A stretch of DNA of 49,621 nucleotides from Geomobilibacter sp964431365 (GCA_964431365.1 CAYSJJ010000025.1:1-49621), one strand, 5' to 3'; shown: positions 27,852 through 36,436, numbered from the stretch's first letter. Translations and numbers: made by a program. Notes: generated by a model not told the origin, from the letters alone.

Positions 27852-28613
27852 CTATTTCTTCTCTTGTCCATGAGAGGAGATGAACGATTTGAGCTTCTGC
27901 TCGATGAAGTGTGGGTTCTCGCCGTTCTGGATGGCAATGAGCCCCTCCACCACCATGTGGCGACGGAGGAGTTCATCCTTTATACGATGTTTCATCTTGG
28001 TCCCGAAGGGGAGACAGACGATGTTTGCCGTCATGAGGCCGTAGATGGTGGCGACGAAGGCGACGGCGATACCGGCACCCAATTTGGACGAGTCGGAGAG
28101 GTTACTCATGACGTGGATCAGACCGAGCACGGCACCGATGATACCGATGGTCGGTGCGTACCCGCCGGCAGCCTCGAAAAATTCCGCACTCCCCTTTTCA
28201 TGCTCCTCGTACGATTCGATCTCGATCTCCAGCGTTTCGCGGAGCTTTTGCGGGTCGATGCCGTCCACCACGAGCGAAATCCCTTTCTTGGTGAAAGGAT
28301 CCTTGATGGTCTGGGCCTCCTGCTCCAGGGAGATCAGACCATTACGCCGGGCCTTGGCCGCGTAGTTGATCATGTCCTTGATGATCGTCTCAGGCTTGTC
28401 CTTCGGCATGAGAAAGGCCTTGGGGATATCTTTGAACGCCTTCATGACGACCGGGAACGGGAAGCTGACGAAGGCAGCGCCGAAGGTGCCGCCGAGAACG
28501 ATCAACGCCGCGGTCGGTTGGATAAGTGCCTTGACGTGGAGCCCTTCCAGGGCTGCACCGCCAAAGATTGCGCCAAAACCAAGAACCAGTCCGATGAGAG
28601 TAGATATATCCAT
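27852..28613 (-). CDS. motA: Flagellar motor stator protein MotA
   Basis: The 253-residue MotA/PomA-type protein has four hydrophobic segments (about 5-25, 32-55, 150-170, 183-205), a cytoplasmic loop between segments 2 and 3 rich in charged residues for rotor contact, and the family motif GGYAPTIGIIGAVLGLI. It forms the stator ring with MotB and generates torque from ion flow. The length matches the shorter PomA/MotA class. It follows flbD by 28 nt. Confidence 0.96.
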   Translation of the reverse strand: MDISTLIGLVLGFGAIFGGAALEGLHVKALIQPTAALIVLGGTFGAAFVSFPFPVVMKAFKDIPKAFLMPKDKPETIIKDMINYAAKARRNGLISLEQEAQTIKDPFTKKGISLVVDGIDPQKLRETLEIEIESYEEHEKGSAEFFEAAGGYAPTIGIIGAVLGLIHVMSNLSDSSKLGAGIAVAFVATIYGLMTANIVCLPFGTKMKHRIKDELLRRHMVVEGLIAIQNGENPHFIEQKLKSFISSHGQEKK

Positions 28614-28641
28614 ATAGTGTTAACACGCCTTAGGAGTGAAT

Positions 28642-28905
28642 TTACTCGTCTGCTCCGCCCACGAGCCGTTGCGTCCTCCCCCTGGAACGGAGGAGGTACT
28701 TCCTGCCCGGCACTGCGTTGCCTCTGCGCGCAACTTTCGCCTGTACAGCGATCATCCGCTCAATGATAACCACTGCACGCTCTTTGACCAGATAACGGTT
28801 GCCATTACTGAGCGTGAGATGGGTCTCCGCTCCCTCCTCGATAAGCTCTATCAACTGGGGATTCAGGTAAAACTCGCTACCGTTGATCCTCGTCAACCTG
28901 ATCAT
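28642..28905 (-). CDS. flbD: Flagellar FlbD/SwrD-family protein
   Basis: The start at MIRLTRING (28905) follows GGAGGGGGCG, giving 87 residues; the open frame to 28947 is not used. The sequence (IRLTRINGSEFYLNPQLIELIEE, shown in part, then LSNGNRYLVKE) fits the small FlbD/SwrD family found next to motAB in many bacteria, where SwrD supports stator power in Bacillus. It is not the NtrC-type FlbD of Caulobacter. The C-terminal 25 residues are basic and variable. It heads the flbD-motA-motB unit. Confidence 0.85.
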   Translation of the reverse strand: MIRLTRINGSEFYLNPQLIELIEEGAETHLTLSNGNRYLVKERAVVIIERMIAVQAKVARRGNAVPGRKYLLRSRGRTQRLVGGADE

Positions 28906-28972
28906 CGCCCCCTCCGGACATCGGCCAATGAATGCTGCACCAGCCATTTCCGGCCCGGCGCAAATGGCCGCA

Positions 28973-29001
28973 AGTATAAACGACTATGTAGTCAAAAGCA
29001 A
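28973..29001 (-). promoter_or_regulatory. Candidate promoter of flbD-motAB with palindrome
   Basis: On the minus strand TTGCTT (28996-29001), 17 nt, TATACT (28973-28978). The spacer contains the palindrome GACTA-TG-TAGTC (28982-28993), a candidate operator. Confidence 0.4.
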
Positions 29002-29013
29002 ACCGGCCGGCAT

Positions 29014-29041
29014 TTGACATCTCACGGTTATTTGTTATTAA
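29014..29041 (+). promoter_or_regulatory. Sigma-70 promoter of the small plus-strand gene
   Basis: TTGACA (29014-29019), a 16-nt spacer and TATTAA (29036-29041) lie about 40 nt before the start at 29081. Confidence 0.55.
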
Positions 29042-29080
29042 TGAATCAAGTTTCTATCAATACCTAACAGGAGGCTCCCC

Positions 29081-29398
29081 ATGTCGACCCCGAAAAGCAA
29101 AACTGAGAAAGAATCGTTTGAAGAGCTGGTTGCCACCAACATTACGACCATCACCAACACCCTTTCCTCAGCCAACGAGAGCATTGATCAACTGGCCCGC
29201 AAGGTGACCAGCATGGCGTGTCACGTAGTGGCCCTGGAAGCCCTTTTGAGCGAGGTGGTCGCCATCACCGGCGTCGACCTGGTCAGGGTCAACGGTCGGA
29301 TTCGATCGAGTACTGCACGCCAGGCCGTCGATCAGACCGATTCTGACGTCGTGGTGGACCTGGCCGCAGCCATTGCGTCTCCCATGCCCCGACCGTAG
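29081..29398 (+). CDS. Small helical protein of unknown function within the flagellar locus
   Basis: A strong AACAGGAGG ribosome site precedes this 105-codon frame, which has its own promoter and a terminator-like hairpin. The protein is mostly amphipathic helix (about 8-70, coiled-coil-like, with a single Cys near 47) and ends in a disordered Pro-rich tail. I recognise no family. It is the only plus-strand gene in the 22-kb flagellar block, sitting between flgL and flbD. The place invites the idea of a flagellar chaperone or regulator, but nothing in the sequence proves it. Confidence 0.7.
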   Translation: MSTPKSKTEKESFEELVATNITTITNTLSSANESIDQLARKVTSMACHVVALEALLSEVVAITGVDLVRVNGRIRSSTARQAVDQTDSDVVVDLAAAIASPMPRP

Positions 29399-29411
29399 GA
29401 GAGTACCTTTG

Positions 29412-29453
29412 AACAAGGCCGTGGTGAAGCAGGACAACGCCATAGGCCTTGTT
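29412..29453. terminator. Terminator-like hairpin
   Basis: AACAAGGCC (29412-29420) pairs with GGCCTTGTT (29445-29453) across a 24-nt loop, followed by TCTTTCC, between the small plus-strand gene and the convergent flgL. Confidence 0.45.
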
Positions 29454-29467
29454 TCTTTCCCAGCTGA

Positions 29468-30397
29468 TCAGTTGAGATAGTTCAGCAGGGAAAGCTGTGA
29501 TGTCTTTGCCGTCGCCGACAGAGCCGCTTCAAATGAAGTTTTCTGCTGGTTGAGTTCAGCCGCGGCCTTGATCATATCGACGTTCTGCATGTTTTCGATC
29601 AGGGTCTGAACGGTATTCCTGTTGAGCGCAATCATCTTCTCGGCACTATTGACCCGCAGTTGTCGACCGGCGATCTCGCTTCGAAGATTGTTCGTCTCAG
29701 CCGACGCTTTTTCGATCTGACCCGCCGCCGCCGTGATTGCCGCAGGGTTGTTGGCGTTGATCCCGGCAATCAGGTTGTCGATTTCGTTCAGGACATTGAC
29801 TCCTGCAGGGCCGACGTTTGTCAGCACCCTGTCGCCGGTGATGTTCATGGCAAGTTGGGAGCTCGGCCCCTTATCGATAGGGACGTTAATGCTATCCGAC
29901 GTCCCGGCATAGGCAGGGTTTGGTGCCGGTGCCGCAGGAGGAGTCGCTGGAGCCTGATAGGCGAACGGTGCCGTAGCGTCGTTGAATCCGCTGAAGATGT
30001 ACTGGTCACCCAATTGCGTGTTCCCCAAACTTACCAGTTGACGCTTGATCTCGGTCAACTGACTCACCGCATTGGAAACCACCGTCGGATCACTGCTGCC
30101 GCTACCAATCTGGGCAGCCACCGACTTGGCCTGCTTGATCATGTCGGAGATTCCTCCCAGCGCGACATCGGTGACATTGAGCCAGACCTTTGCTTTTTCG
30201 ATGTTGCCTTGGTACTGATCGCCAGCCTTCAGCTTCTCTTCCAGATCAAGGATCTGTCGGGCGGCAATCGGATCATCCGACGGAGTGTGTATCTTTTCCC
30301 CCGATGAAATCTGCTCCTGCAACAAATCCAGCTTGATGCGGTTCTGTTGGAGATTGTACACCGAATTGTCGGCGGTCATCTTGGTCGTTACGCGCAT
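29468..30397 (-). CDS. flgL: Hook-filament junction protein FlgL
   Basis: This 309-residue flagellin-like protein has the conserved N-terminal helix (MRVTTKMTADNSVYNLQQNR, abbreviated; then EQISSGEKIHTPSDDPIAA) and a C-terminal helix (ELNQQKTSFEAALSATAKTSQLSLLNYL) that together form the D0/D1 core, with a variable middle domain (QYIFSGFNDATAPF). It joins hook and filament and is exported by the type III flagellar system. It is the last gene of the long operon, 13 nt after flgK. Confidence 0.95.
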   Translation of the reverse strand: MRVTTKMTADNSVYNLQQNRIKLDLLQEQISSGEKIHTPSDDPIAARQILDLEEKLKAGDQYQGNIEKAKVWLNVTDVALGGISDMIKQAKSVAAQIGSGSSDPTVVSNAVSQLTEIKRQLVSLGNTQLGDQYIFSGFNDATAPFAYQAPATPPAAPAPNPAYAGTSDSINVPIDKGPSSQLAMNITGDRVLTNVGPAGVNVLNEIDNLIAGINANNPAAITAAAGQIEKASAETNNLRSEIAGRQLRVNSAEKMIALNRNTVQTLIENMQNVDMIKAAAELNQQKTSFEAALSATAKTSQLSLLNYLN

Positions 30398-30410
30398 GGC
30401 GGTTCCCTCC

Positions 30411-31967
30411 TTATCGTACCAGTCCGAGGATGGTGTCCATCATCTGGGTCGCTGTCGAAATGAGCCGGGACGAACCCTCGAACGATTTTTGATATTTGAT
30501 CAGGTTGGTGAGTTCCTCGTCCAATGAGACCCCGGAATTGGATTCCCTCAGGTTGTTCAACTGACGGAGGTAGCTGTCGCTATTCGTCGCGACATTGGTG
30601 GCATCCTGTTTCATGATCCCCACATTGCTCACCAGGGAACTGTAATAACCGCCGAACGTACTCTGCATGGTACCGCCGTTGGGGAGGTTGAATGTATAAT
30701 TGGCGTTCTGCAACGCGGCAATGGCCAGCGCATTCTTGTTGTTACCGCGCCCGTCGCCGGTAAGCGTCACCATCGTGTCGGAGGCGGCTATCTTGTCCAA
30801 ATCTGCCGTGATGGCCGGATTTATGGAAATCTCCTGACTGACGTCGGTATTGGTGGCTGGAGTCGGAGGGACACCTGCCGTCGGGAGCGTGCCGAACGTA
30901 AAGAAATTGTTCCCGGTGTATGCGGCGCCGTTCTTGAGGCCAAAACCGCTGTAGTGGGCAGTGTTGACCTGTTTTGACACCTGGTAGGCCAGTTCATCGA
31001 CGTTTTTCAACAGATCAGGAACGATCTGGTCACGCACCTTCAACACACCGCCGATCTCCCCCAAACTGTTGTCCGCCACCTTTGTCGGATCGTTGGGACC
31101 GCCGATCGTTGCCGTTACCTTGGTATCCGCCGCGGGATTGGTCGCAGGGGGAGGGTTACCGATGGCCGTGATGTAGATATCGTTCTGCGTCGTTCCTCCG
31201 GCATTGTCCGCATAGACCGTGGCATACTGGCCGCCGTCGACGAGGACCTCGCCGCCTCCCGCTCCGGCAGGATCAGGCAATTGAATCTTGAGAGTGCCGT
31301 CAGGATTCTCCTGGTACGTGATGCCCGATTTCTGGGCCAACTCCAGTACCAGCTGATCGCGCTGATCCCTCAGTTCGTTTGCATTCGCCCCCTGCCGTTC
31401 GGTTATCAGTATCTGCGTGTTCAAGGAGGCGATACTCTTCGCCTTGTCGCTGACATCTGCCGTCAAGGTACCGAGAGAATCGTCGGCATACTTCTGGGCG
31501 GTCTTCAGGCTGGCGCTGGTCTGATGAAAGGTATCGACCAGAATCTGGGCCCGGGCCACCAAGGTCTGACGCTCTGCAGCGCCGGAAGGATTGACCGACA
31601 GGTCCTGCCAGGCACCGAAGAACTTCTGGACCGCATCACCGAGCCCGTTGGATGACAGCTCGTTAAAGAGCGGCTCGATCTGGTTCATCGCCTTCTGTCG
31701 GGCCAGGGCCTGCTGCTGGCTGCTGTTGGCATCGACGATCTGCCGCTGGAGAAGGGCGTCGTAGGAGCGTTGGACCGAGGAGACATTGACGCCGCTCCCC
31801 AGGGCAAACCCCCTGGAGGTGATGGTCGGCCCGGTCTCAAAGTGTGTGATCTGACGGGAGTAGCCGACGGTATTCACGTTGGCCATGTTCTCGCTGGTCA
31901 CTTCGATCGCCAGACGGCTTGCAGTCACGCCGGTAACCCCGATATTGAATATGTCGTTGATGCCCAT
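30411..31967 (-). CDS. flgK: Hook-associated protein FlgK
   Basis: The 518-residue protein starts MGINDIFNIGVTGVTASRLA and has the conserved N-terminal SENMANVNTVGYSR motif of rod/hook axial proteins, a long variable central domain, and a C-terminal region ending in ISTATQMMDTILGL, typical for FlgK. It lies at the hook-filament junction below FlgL. Its start abuts the flgN stop (31968). Length is in the normal range. Confidence 0.95.
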   Translation of the reverse strand: MGINDIFNIGVTGVTASRLAIEVTSENMANVNTVGYSRQITHFETGPTITSRGFALGSGVNVSSVQRSYDALLQRQIVDANSSQQQALARQKAMNQIEPLFNELSSNGLGDAVQKFFGAWQDLSVNPSGAAERQTLVARAQILVDTFHQTSASLKTAQKYADDSLGTLTADVSDKAKSIASLNTQILITERQGANANELRDQRDQLVLELAQKSGITYQENPDGTLKIQLPDPAGAGGGEVLVDGGQYATVYADNAGGTTQNDIYITAIGNPPPATNPAADTKVTATIGGPNDPTKVADNSLGEIGGVLKVRDQIVPDLLKNVDELAYQVSKQVNTAHYSGFGLKNGAAYTGNNFFTFGTLPTAGVPPTPATNTDVSQEISINPAITADLDKIAASDTMVTLTGDGRGNNKNALAIAALQNANYTFNLPNGGTMQSTFGGYYSSLVSNVGIMKQDATNVATNSDSYLRQLNNLRESNSGVSLDEELTNLIKYQKSFEGSSRLISTATQMMDTILGLVR

Positions 31968-32465
31968 TTACGCCTCCCTGTTAACCAGCCGCACACCATC
32001 TCCACCGTCCAGCAGCTTCCCCTGATCTCCATAGGTGGTGCGGCGGGTCGTGATCGATTTGAAGAAGTCAAGCGCGTTGTTGACCGCCTGAACCCCACCC
32101 GAAAGCAGTTCCCGGTTGAATTCCAGCATCCTGTTCACCTGCTGGCCATTCTCCAGGAGCCTGGTCCGGAGCCTCTTCAACGCCTCTCTCTGATGAGGCG
32201 GCAGGAGCGGTATAATCGCGGAGAGGGTCGCCCCGTCCTGGAGTCCGGTTTCACGGGCGACGCTGGCGAGCAGACGGCGGATGTCGCTGGCCGCCCCTTC
32301 CAACCGGGTCAGCAGATCACGAATCCCACTGGCAACTTCCTCCACACGCGCACCCTGCAACCGGGTAATGCTCTCCTGCTCCTGTTCAAGAAGCCTGAGG
32401 AGCTCGTCAACGATCCGGTCGTTATCCGTCAAGGCACTGATCAATTCCTGGACGCTCTGCGCCAT
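31968..32465 (-). CDS. flgN: Flagellar export chaperone FlgN
   Basis: The start at 32465 (MAQSVQEL) has GGAGAGTGA just upstream, overlapping the flgJ stop; a start four codons earlier is possible. The 165-residue all-helical protein has the FlgN pattern (LISALTDNDRIVDELLRLL, then LLENGQQVNRMLEFNRELL). FlgN carries unassembled FlgK and FlgL to the export gate. Placement between flgJ and flgK-flgL fits that role. Sequence similarity in this family is low, so position contributes to the call. Confidence 0.85.
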   Translation of the reverse strand: MAQSVQELISALTDNDRIVDELLRLLEQEQESITRLQGARVEEVASGIRDLLTRLEGAASDIRRLLASVARETGLQDGATLSAIIPLLPPHQREALKRLRTRLLENGQQVNRMLEFNRELLSGGVQAVNNALDFFKSITTRRTTYGDQGKLLDGGDGVRLVNREA

Positions 32466-32466
32466 G

Positions 32467-32835
32467 TCACTCTCCAACGGGAAGGGGACTCGCGGCCTCT
32501 TCCGGCTTAACGGCAGTGGGCTGTGTGCGGGTCGGCTGGCTGATCAACTGTTGCTCGATCACTTTCGCCAGCCCGAGCCCCCCCTGCTCGACAACTGCCT
32601 TTGCATACTCCTGGTCAAGAAGCGAACGGTAAATCTCCTCGCTCTGCCCCTTACCGGCAAGCATGTCTTTACCGACCGTCTCCCTCATCGATTTGAGCAT
32701 CATGCCGACCAAGAGCCCTTCGAATTCCCGCGCGGCCTTCCTGGCGGCAGCCTTCTCCTTATCGGCACCGGCCCCCCCTGCCTTGAGTTGTGACGGGGGG
32801 AGCGCGGACGTGATACTGTCAACTCTGTTATCCAT
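32467..32835 (-). CDS. flgJ: Rod-binding protein FlgJ (rod-capping domain only)
   Basis: The 122-residue protein matches only the N-terminal rod-scaffold domain of FlgJ (ARKAAREFEGLLVGMMLKSM, abbreviated here; then YRSLLDQEYAKAVVEQGGLG). The C-terminal muramidase of enterobacterial FlgJ is absent, as is common outside gammaproteobacteria; a separate hydrolase must open the wall. It lies 12 nt after flgI and its stop overlaps the flgN ribosome site. Confidence 0.93.
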   Translation of the reverse strand: MDNRVDSITSALPPSQLKAGGAGADKEKAAARKAAREFEGLLVGMMLKSMRETVGKDMLAGKGQSEEIYRSLLDQEYAKAVVEQGGLGLAKVIEQQLISQPTRTQPTAVKPEEAASPLPVGE

Positions 32836-32847
32836 GGCCTTGCTCCG

Positions 32848-33945
32848 TCAGAGGACCGTCAGGTCGGCCTGCAACGCGCCGGCCGCCTTGATGGCCTGCA
32901 TGATGCCGATCAGATCCCGCGGGGAGACGCCAAGGGCATTCAGGGCCTTCACCACATCGCTGATCGTGGCACCTTCGCGCACCATGGCAAGCCCGCCGGT
33001 CTCCTCCGTCACCTTGATCGTCGTCCGCGGCACCACCTTGGTCTCGCCACCGCTCAACGCCGGGGGCTGGGAAACCTCAGGCCGCTCTTTGATCAGGAGA
33101 GTCAGATTGCCGTGGGATATGGCAACGGTAGCTATCCGCACGTTCTCACCCATGACGATGGTCCCGGTCCGCTCGTTCATAACTACCCGCGCAGGCGTAT
33201 CAGGCCTGACATCGAGTCGCTCCAGTTCGGCGACGAACTCCACGATCCGGCCGCTGTAACGGGCCGGCGGCACCAGTTCGATCGTGCCGGCATCGGCGCA
33301 GACAGCCACCCCGTTCTCCTTGAATGCAGCATTGATAGTTGCCGCTATCCGGGCGGCGGTCGTGAAATCGGCGCGGTTCAGGTTCAGGCGCAACTTGCCA
33401 TGTTCGGCAAGCACGTAGGGCAGTTCCCGTTCGACCAGCGCCCCTTCCGGCACCCGCCCGGCAGTCGGGTGGTTCTTCTGGGCCGAGGCTGCCTGGCCGC
33501 CGTAGGAGAACGAGTTGGTCAACACCGGACCTTGCGCCACGGCATACACCTGGCTGTCGGCCCCCTTCAGCGGGGTCATCAGGAGGGTCCCGCCGGCCAG
33601 ACTCTTGGCATCGCCCACCGAGGAGACAAGGACATCCAGCTTGGTTCCCTGCTTGGCAAACGGGGGGAGTGTGGCAGTCACCATGACCGCGGCCACGTTC
33701 TTGATGGTCAGATCGCCCCGGTTGACCGTGATCCCCATCCGCTCCAGCGCGTTTACCAGCGATTGGGTCTGCACCTTCGCCTGGTCGCTGTCGCCGCTGT
33801 TATTCAGCCCCACCACCAGGCCGTAGCCGATGAGCTGGTTCTCCCGCACGCCGTCAAGGGCAGCAACGTCCTTGATCCGCGAAGCGTGGGACAGGGCTGG
33901 CAGCAGCGAGAGCACCAGCAGGGTCATCATGACAATTCTTCGCAT
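32848..33945 (-). CDS. flgI: Flagellar P-ring protein FlgI
   Basis: The start is taken as 33945 (MRRIVMMTLLVLSLLPALSHA), which gives a proper Sec signal peptide; the open frame extends to 34035 through repeat sequence with no good ribosome site. The 365-residue mature protein (RIKDVAALDGVRENQLIGYG, abbreviated) is a canonical P-ring subunit, with PLKGADSQVYAVAQGP and VVPRTTIKVTEE further on. It forms the periplasmic bushing for the rod. Its ribosome site is weak, so translation may depend on flgH. Confidence 0.94.
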   Translation of the reverse strand: MRRIVMMTLLVLSLLPALSHASRIKDVAALDGVRENQLIGYGLVVGLNNSGDSDQAKVQTQSLVNALERMGITVNRGDLTIKNVAAVMVTATLPPFAKQGTKLDVLVSSVGDAKSLAGGTLLMTPLKGADSQVYAVAQGPVLTNSFSYGGQAASAQKNHPTAGRVPEGALVERELPYVLAEHGKLRLNLNRADFTTAARIAATINAAFKENGVAVCADAGTIELVPPARYSGRIVEFVAELERLDVRPDTPARVVMNERTGTIVMGENVRIATVAISHGNLTLLIKERPEVSQPPALSGGETKVVPRTTIKVTEETGGLAMVREGATISDVVKALNALGVSPRDLIGIMQAIKAAGALQADLTVL

Positions 33946-33949
33946 CGTG

Positions 33950-33999
33950 TTCACTATTGGTTCACGTTTCACAGTGTTCGTCTCACGTTTCACAGCTAA
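33950..33999. repeat. Direct repeat of a GTGAAACGTGA motif between flgH and flgI
   Basis: On the minus strand TGTGAAACGTGA occurs twice within about 35 nt in the flgH-flgI spacer. This is low-complexity sequence of unknown role. Confidence 0.6.
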
Positions 34000-34676
34000 A
34001 ACGGCCAGATCTTGCTGAATATGGTCGTCAGCCAACCCGGTTTTTGCTGGTCGCTGATGATGCCGTTGCCCGAGTAGGTAATCCGCGCATCGGCGACCTG
34101 GGCGGAGCTGACGATGTTGTCTGCCGAAATATCCCGCGAGCGGACCGTTCCCTCAACAACGATCAGCTGATCCTCGTTGTTTACCAGCACATTGCGCCGC
34201 CCGGCGATCTTGAGGTTGCCGCTGGGAAGGACTTCCACCACCTTGGCGGTAATGGTGGCGGTCAGATTCTCCTTCCGGGTCGTGGAGCCGGTCCCGTCGA
34301 ACTTCTGCTCGCTGCTGGCGCTGATGAGGTTGGCCAGGTCCATCCAGTTCCTGATCCCGGTCATATTGGTTTCAAGCCCCATCAGCTTGGGAATGCCGGC
34401 AGATGTGCTTGCCTTGCGGCTGGTACCGGTGCTCGCCTGCTTGCTGGCACTCGCCTGCTCGGCGATGAGGATGGTGACGATATCCCCCTTGCGCCGGGCC
34501 TTGTGATCCTCCACGAGACCGGCCGACGATGCCTGCCAGATGGAGCCGTTCGCATAGGAAACCGCCGGTGGCGGCAGCTGTTCGTCGAAGGTGGGGGTGC
34601 GCACCTCGGTTTTCTGGTACGTACATGCCGGGAGCAACAGGCACGCGCCTACGAACACTCTCTTCATGGTGTTCAT
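33996..34676 (-). CDS. flgH: Flagellar L-ring lipoprotein FlgH
   Basis: The start at 34676 (MNTMKRVFVG) follows GGAGAAAG. The 226-residue protein has a lipoprotein signal with lipobox LPAC and the FlgH features GSIWQ, RRKGDIVTILIAEQASA, NLKIAGRR and ISADNIVSSAQVADARITYSG (abbreviated). It forms the outer-membrane ring. It is 23 nt downstream of flgA and precedes the flgI spacer repeat. Order flgA-flgH-flgI-flgJ is the usual one. Confidence 0.95.
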   Translation of the reverse strand: MNTMKRVFVGACLLLPACTYQKTEVRTPTFDEQLPPPAVSYANGSIWQASSAGLVEDHKARRKGDIVTILIAEQASASKQASTGTSRKASTSAGIPKLMGLETNMTGIRNWMDLANLISASSEQKFDGTGSTTRKENLTATITAKVVEVLPSGNLKIAGRRNVLVNNEDQLIVVEGTVRSRDISADNIVSSAQVADARITYSGNGIISDQQKPGWLTTIFSKIWPF

Positions 34677-34699
34677 CACTTTCTCCAGCCTCTGCCGGG

Positions 34700-35428
34700 T
34701 CAAAAATCGACCCGGACTGTTCCGGCGTCAACTATGCGCGCCGGGAAATCCTTGTTGGAGCTGACGTTCTGGACGGTGATCAGGTCGCCGGCAGAGCCCG
34801 CCCCTTTGGCACGACCGGTCGTGGTGATGCGGAGTGCAGGGCTCTCCAGGAGAACGGTGACCAGCTGTCCCTGCTTGACAAGCGGAATCCGCTCCAGATA
34901 GTCGGTCCTGAGCGGCGAGTTACCCCGCATCCCAACCCGCACCTTGAGTCCCACGACATCCGCAACGGTTCTGGCCACCTTGCCGCCGGTCGCTGCAAGA
35001 TCACGCTTTTGCACCGCCACATCGGCCTGTGTCAAAATTTCGCCACGCTCGACGGGACGGGTAGTCACCACCAGCTCTGCCAGGGCCTCCACATCGACCA
35101 GTATCGGAATATTCTTCACGACCCGGTCATTGACCCGGACAATCAGGGCCAGGCTTGCCTGCCCCCACCCTTCCCACTGGCGGGGGGCGCTGACCTCATA
35201 GGAAATGCTCCCTTCCGGGAGGGCCAGATCACCATGAAAGCCGACCTTTTTCACGTTCAGCTCGACGCCCAACCCGTCGGTCCGCTGGCGGATGAAATCG
35301 ACGATGACCTGGCGTACCTCCGCCTCCTTCACGACCGACGTCGGCGCGGCAGTAACGATGGTCACGCTGAAGAGCGCACAGAGGAGAACCAGAGTTGCGA
35401 TAACTAATCTATTCATGGTCATAGCCAT
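34700..35428 (-). CDS. flgA: Flagellar P-ring assembly chaperone FlgA
   Basis: The start at 35428 follows GGTGGCAGGT; ATGs 2 and 4 codons later are alternatives. The product of about 242 residues has a Sec signal peptide and the C-terminal SAF domain (VTTRPVERGEILTQADVAVQ, then VVGLKVRVGMRGNSPLRTDYL, both abbreviated in part), the typical FlgA ending. FlgA is a periplasmic chaperone for FlgI polymerisation. It lies between flgG and flgH. Confidence 0.92.
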   Translation of the reverse strand: MAMTMNRLVIATLVLLCALFSVTIVTAAPTSVVKEAEVRQVIVDFIRQRTDGLGVELNVKKVGFHGDLALPEGSISYEVSAPRQWEGWGQASLALIVRVNDRVVKNIPILVDVEALAELVVTTRPVERGEILTQADVAVQKRDLAATGGKVARTVADVVGLKVRVGMRGNSPLRTDYLERIPLVKQGQLVTVLLESPALRITTTGRAKGAGSAGDLITVQNVSSNKDFPARIVDAGTVRVDF

Positions 35429-35479
35429 ACCTGCCACCAAACCAGGGGTGCGCAACGGGCACCCGCTCAATCACTGCTG

Positions 35480-36268
35480 CTAGCGACGCAGGTTGTTGGC
35501 GTTCTGCAGCATCTCATCCGCGGCCTGAACCGCCTTGGAATTCACTTCGTAAGCACGCTGGCCGACGATCATGTTGACCATCTCCTCCGCGACACTCACG
35601 TTGCTCATTTCGATGAACCCCTGGGACAGGATGCCGATCCCTGTCTGGCCGGGGGTGCCGGTGGTCGCCGTGCCCGATGCGTCTGACTCCTGCAGCAGGT
35701 TATGGCCCTGGGAGGTGAGGCCTGAAGGGTTGGAGAACGTTGCCAACTGGATGTTGCCGACTGTCGTCGGGGTGGTTTGTCCCGCCTGCACGACCGACAC
35801 GGTGCCGTCGTTGCCAATGGTGGTCTTGGTGGCGTTGTTGGGAATAACGACGTTCGGCAGCACCGGATAGCCGTCTCCGTTCACCAGCCGCCCCTGGTTG
35901 TCCTTTTTGAAGGCACCGGCACGACTGTATGCCGTGGTCCCATCCGGCATTTGGATCTGAAAGAATCCATCCCCCTCGATGGCGACATCCAGCTCGTTTC
36001 CGGTCTGATTTATGTTCCCCGGTGTAAAGAGCTTGGTTACGCTTGACGATTTGGAGCCAAGGCCGACCTGGATACCGGAAGGGATCTGGGTGGCGTTGGT
36101 GGAGGGGGCCCCGGTCGTCCTCAGGGATTGATACATCAGGTCCTGGAAATCTGCGCGGCTCTTTTTGAAGCCTGCGGTGTTGACGTTGGCAAGGTTATTG
36201 GCAACCACGTCAACGTTGAGCTGCTGTGCCTGCATCCCCGACGCTGCGGTCCAGAGTGCCCTAATCAT
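35480..36268 (-). CDS. flgG: Flagellar distal rod protein FlgG
   Basis: The start at MIRALWTAASGM (36268) follows ACAGGAGG. The 262-residue axial protein has the N-terminal motif NNLANVNTAGFKKSRADFQD, the rod-specific LYQSLR-like region (MYQSLRTTGAPS), the core IEGDGFFQIQMPDG and the C-terminal helix ending MLQNANNLRR. It forms the distal rod. It is paralogous to flgF, 168 nt upstream, from which it is separated by a long hairpin repeat. Confidence 0.96.
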   Translation of the reverse strand: MIRALWTAASGMQAQQLNVDVVANNLANVNTAGFKKSRADFQDLMYQSLRTTGAPSTNATQIPSGIQVGLGSKSSSVTKLFTPGNINQTGNELDVAIEGDGFFQIQMPDGTTAYSRAGAFKKDNQGRLVNGDGYPVLPNVVIPNNATKTTIGNDGTVSVVQAGQTTPTTVGNIQLATFSNPSGLTSQGHNLLQESDASGTATTGTPGQTGIGILSQGFIEMSNVSVAEEMVNMIVGQRAYEVNSKAVQAADEMLQNANNLRR

Positions 36269-36336
36269 GGTAAAACCTCCTGTTGCTCGCTGAATGACTA
36301 CGTTACGGTTCGCTCTAGCAGGATGTTGAAACCCCA

Positions 36337-36434
36337 GGTTGCTCAAAAATAGCCAGATCGTCGCACCCGCAGCGCGCTACGCCGCACAAGGAAGCGAGCG
36401 AGGACGGCGGCGAGATGGCTGTTTTTCAGCAACC
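36337..36434. repeat. Long imperfect inverted repeat between flgF and flgG
   Basis: The ends GGTTGCTCAAAAATAGCCA (36337 on) and, in reverse complement, GGTTGCTGAAAAACAGCCA (to 36434) match at most positions over about 26 nt. The GC-rich middle can also fold. This is a 98-bp palindromic intergenic element of REP/MITE type, with no coding capacity. Confidence 0.7.
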
Positions 36435-36436
36435 GG

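Noticed and set aside
33946..34035. Longer start of flgI at 34035
   Set aside because: The added 30 residues would precede the signal peptide and derive from repeats and the end of flgH.
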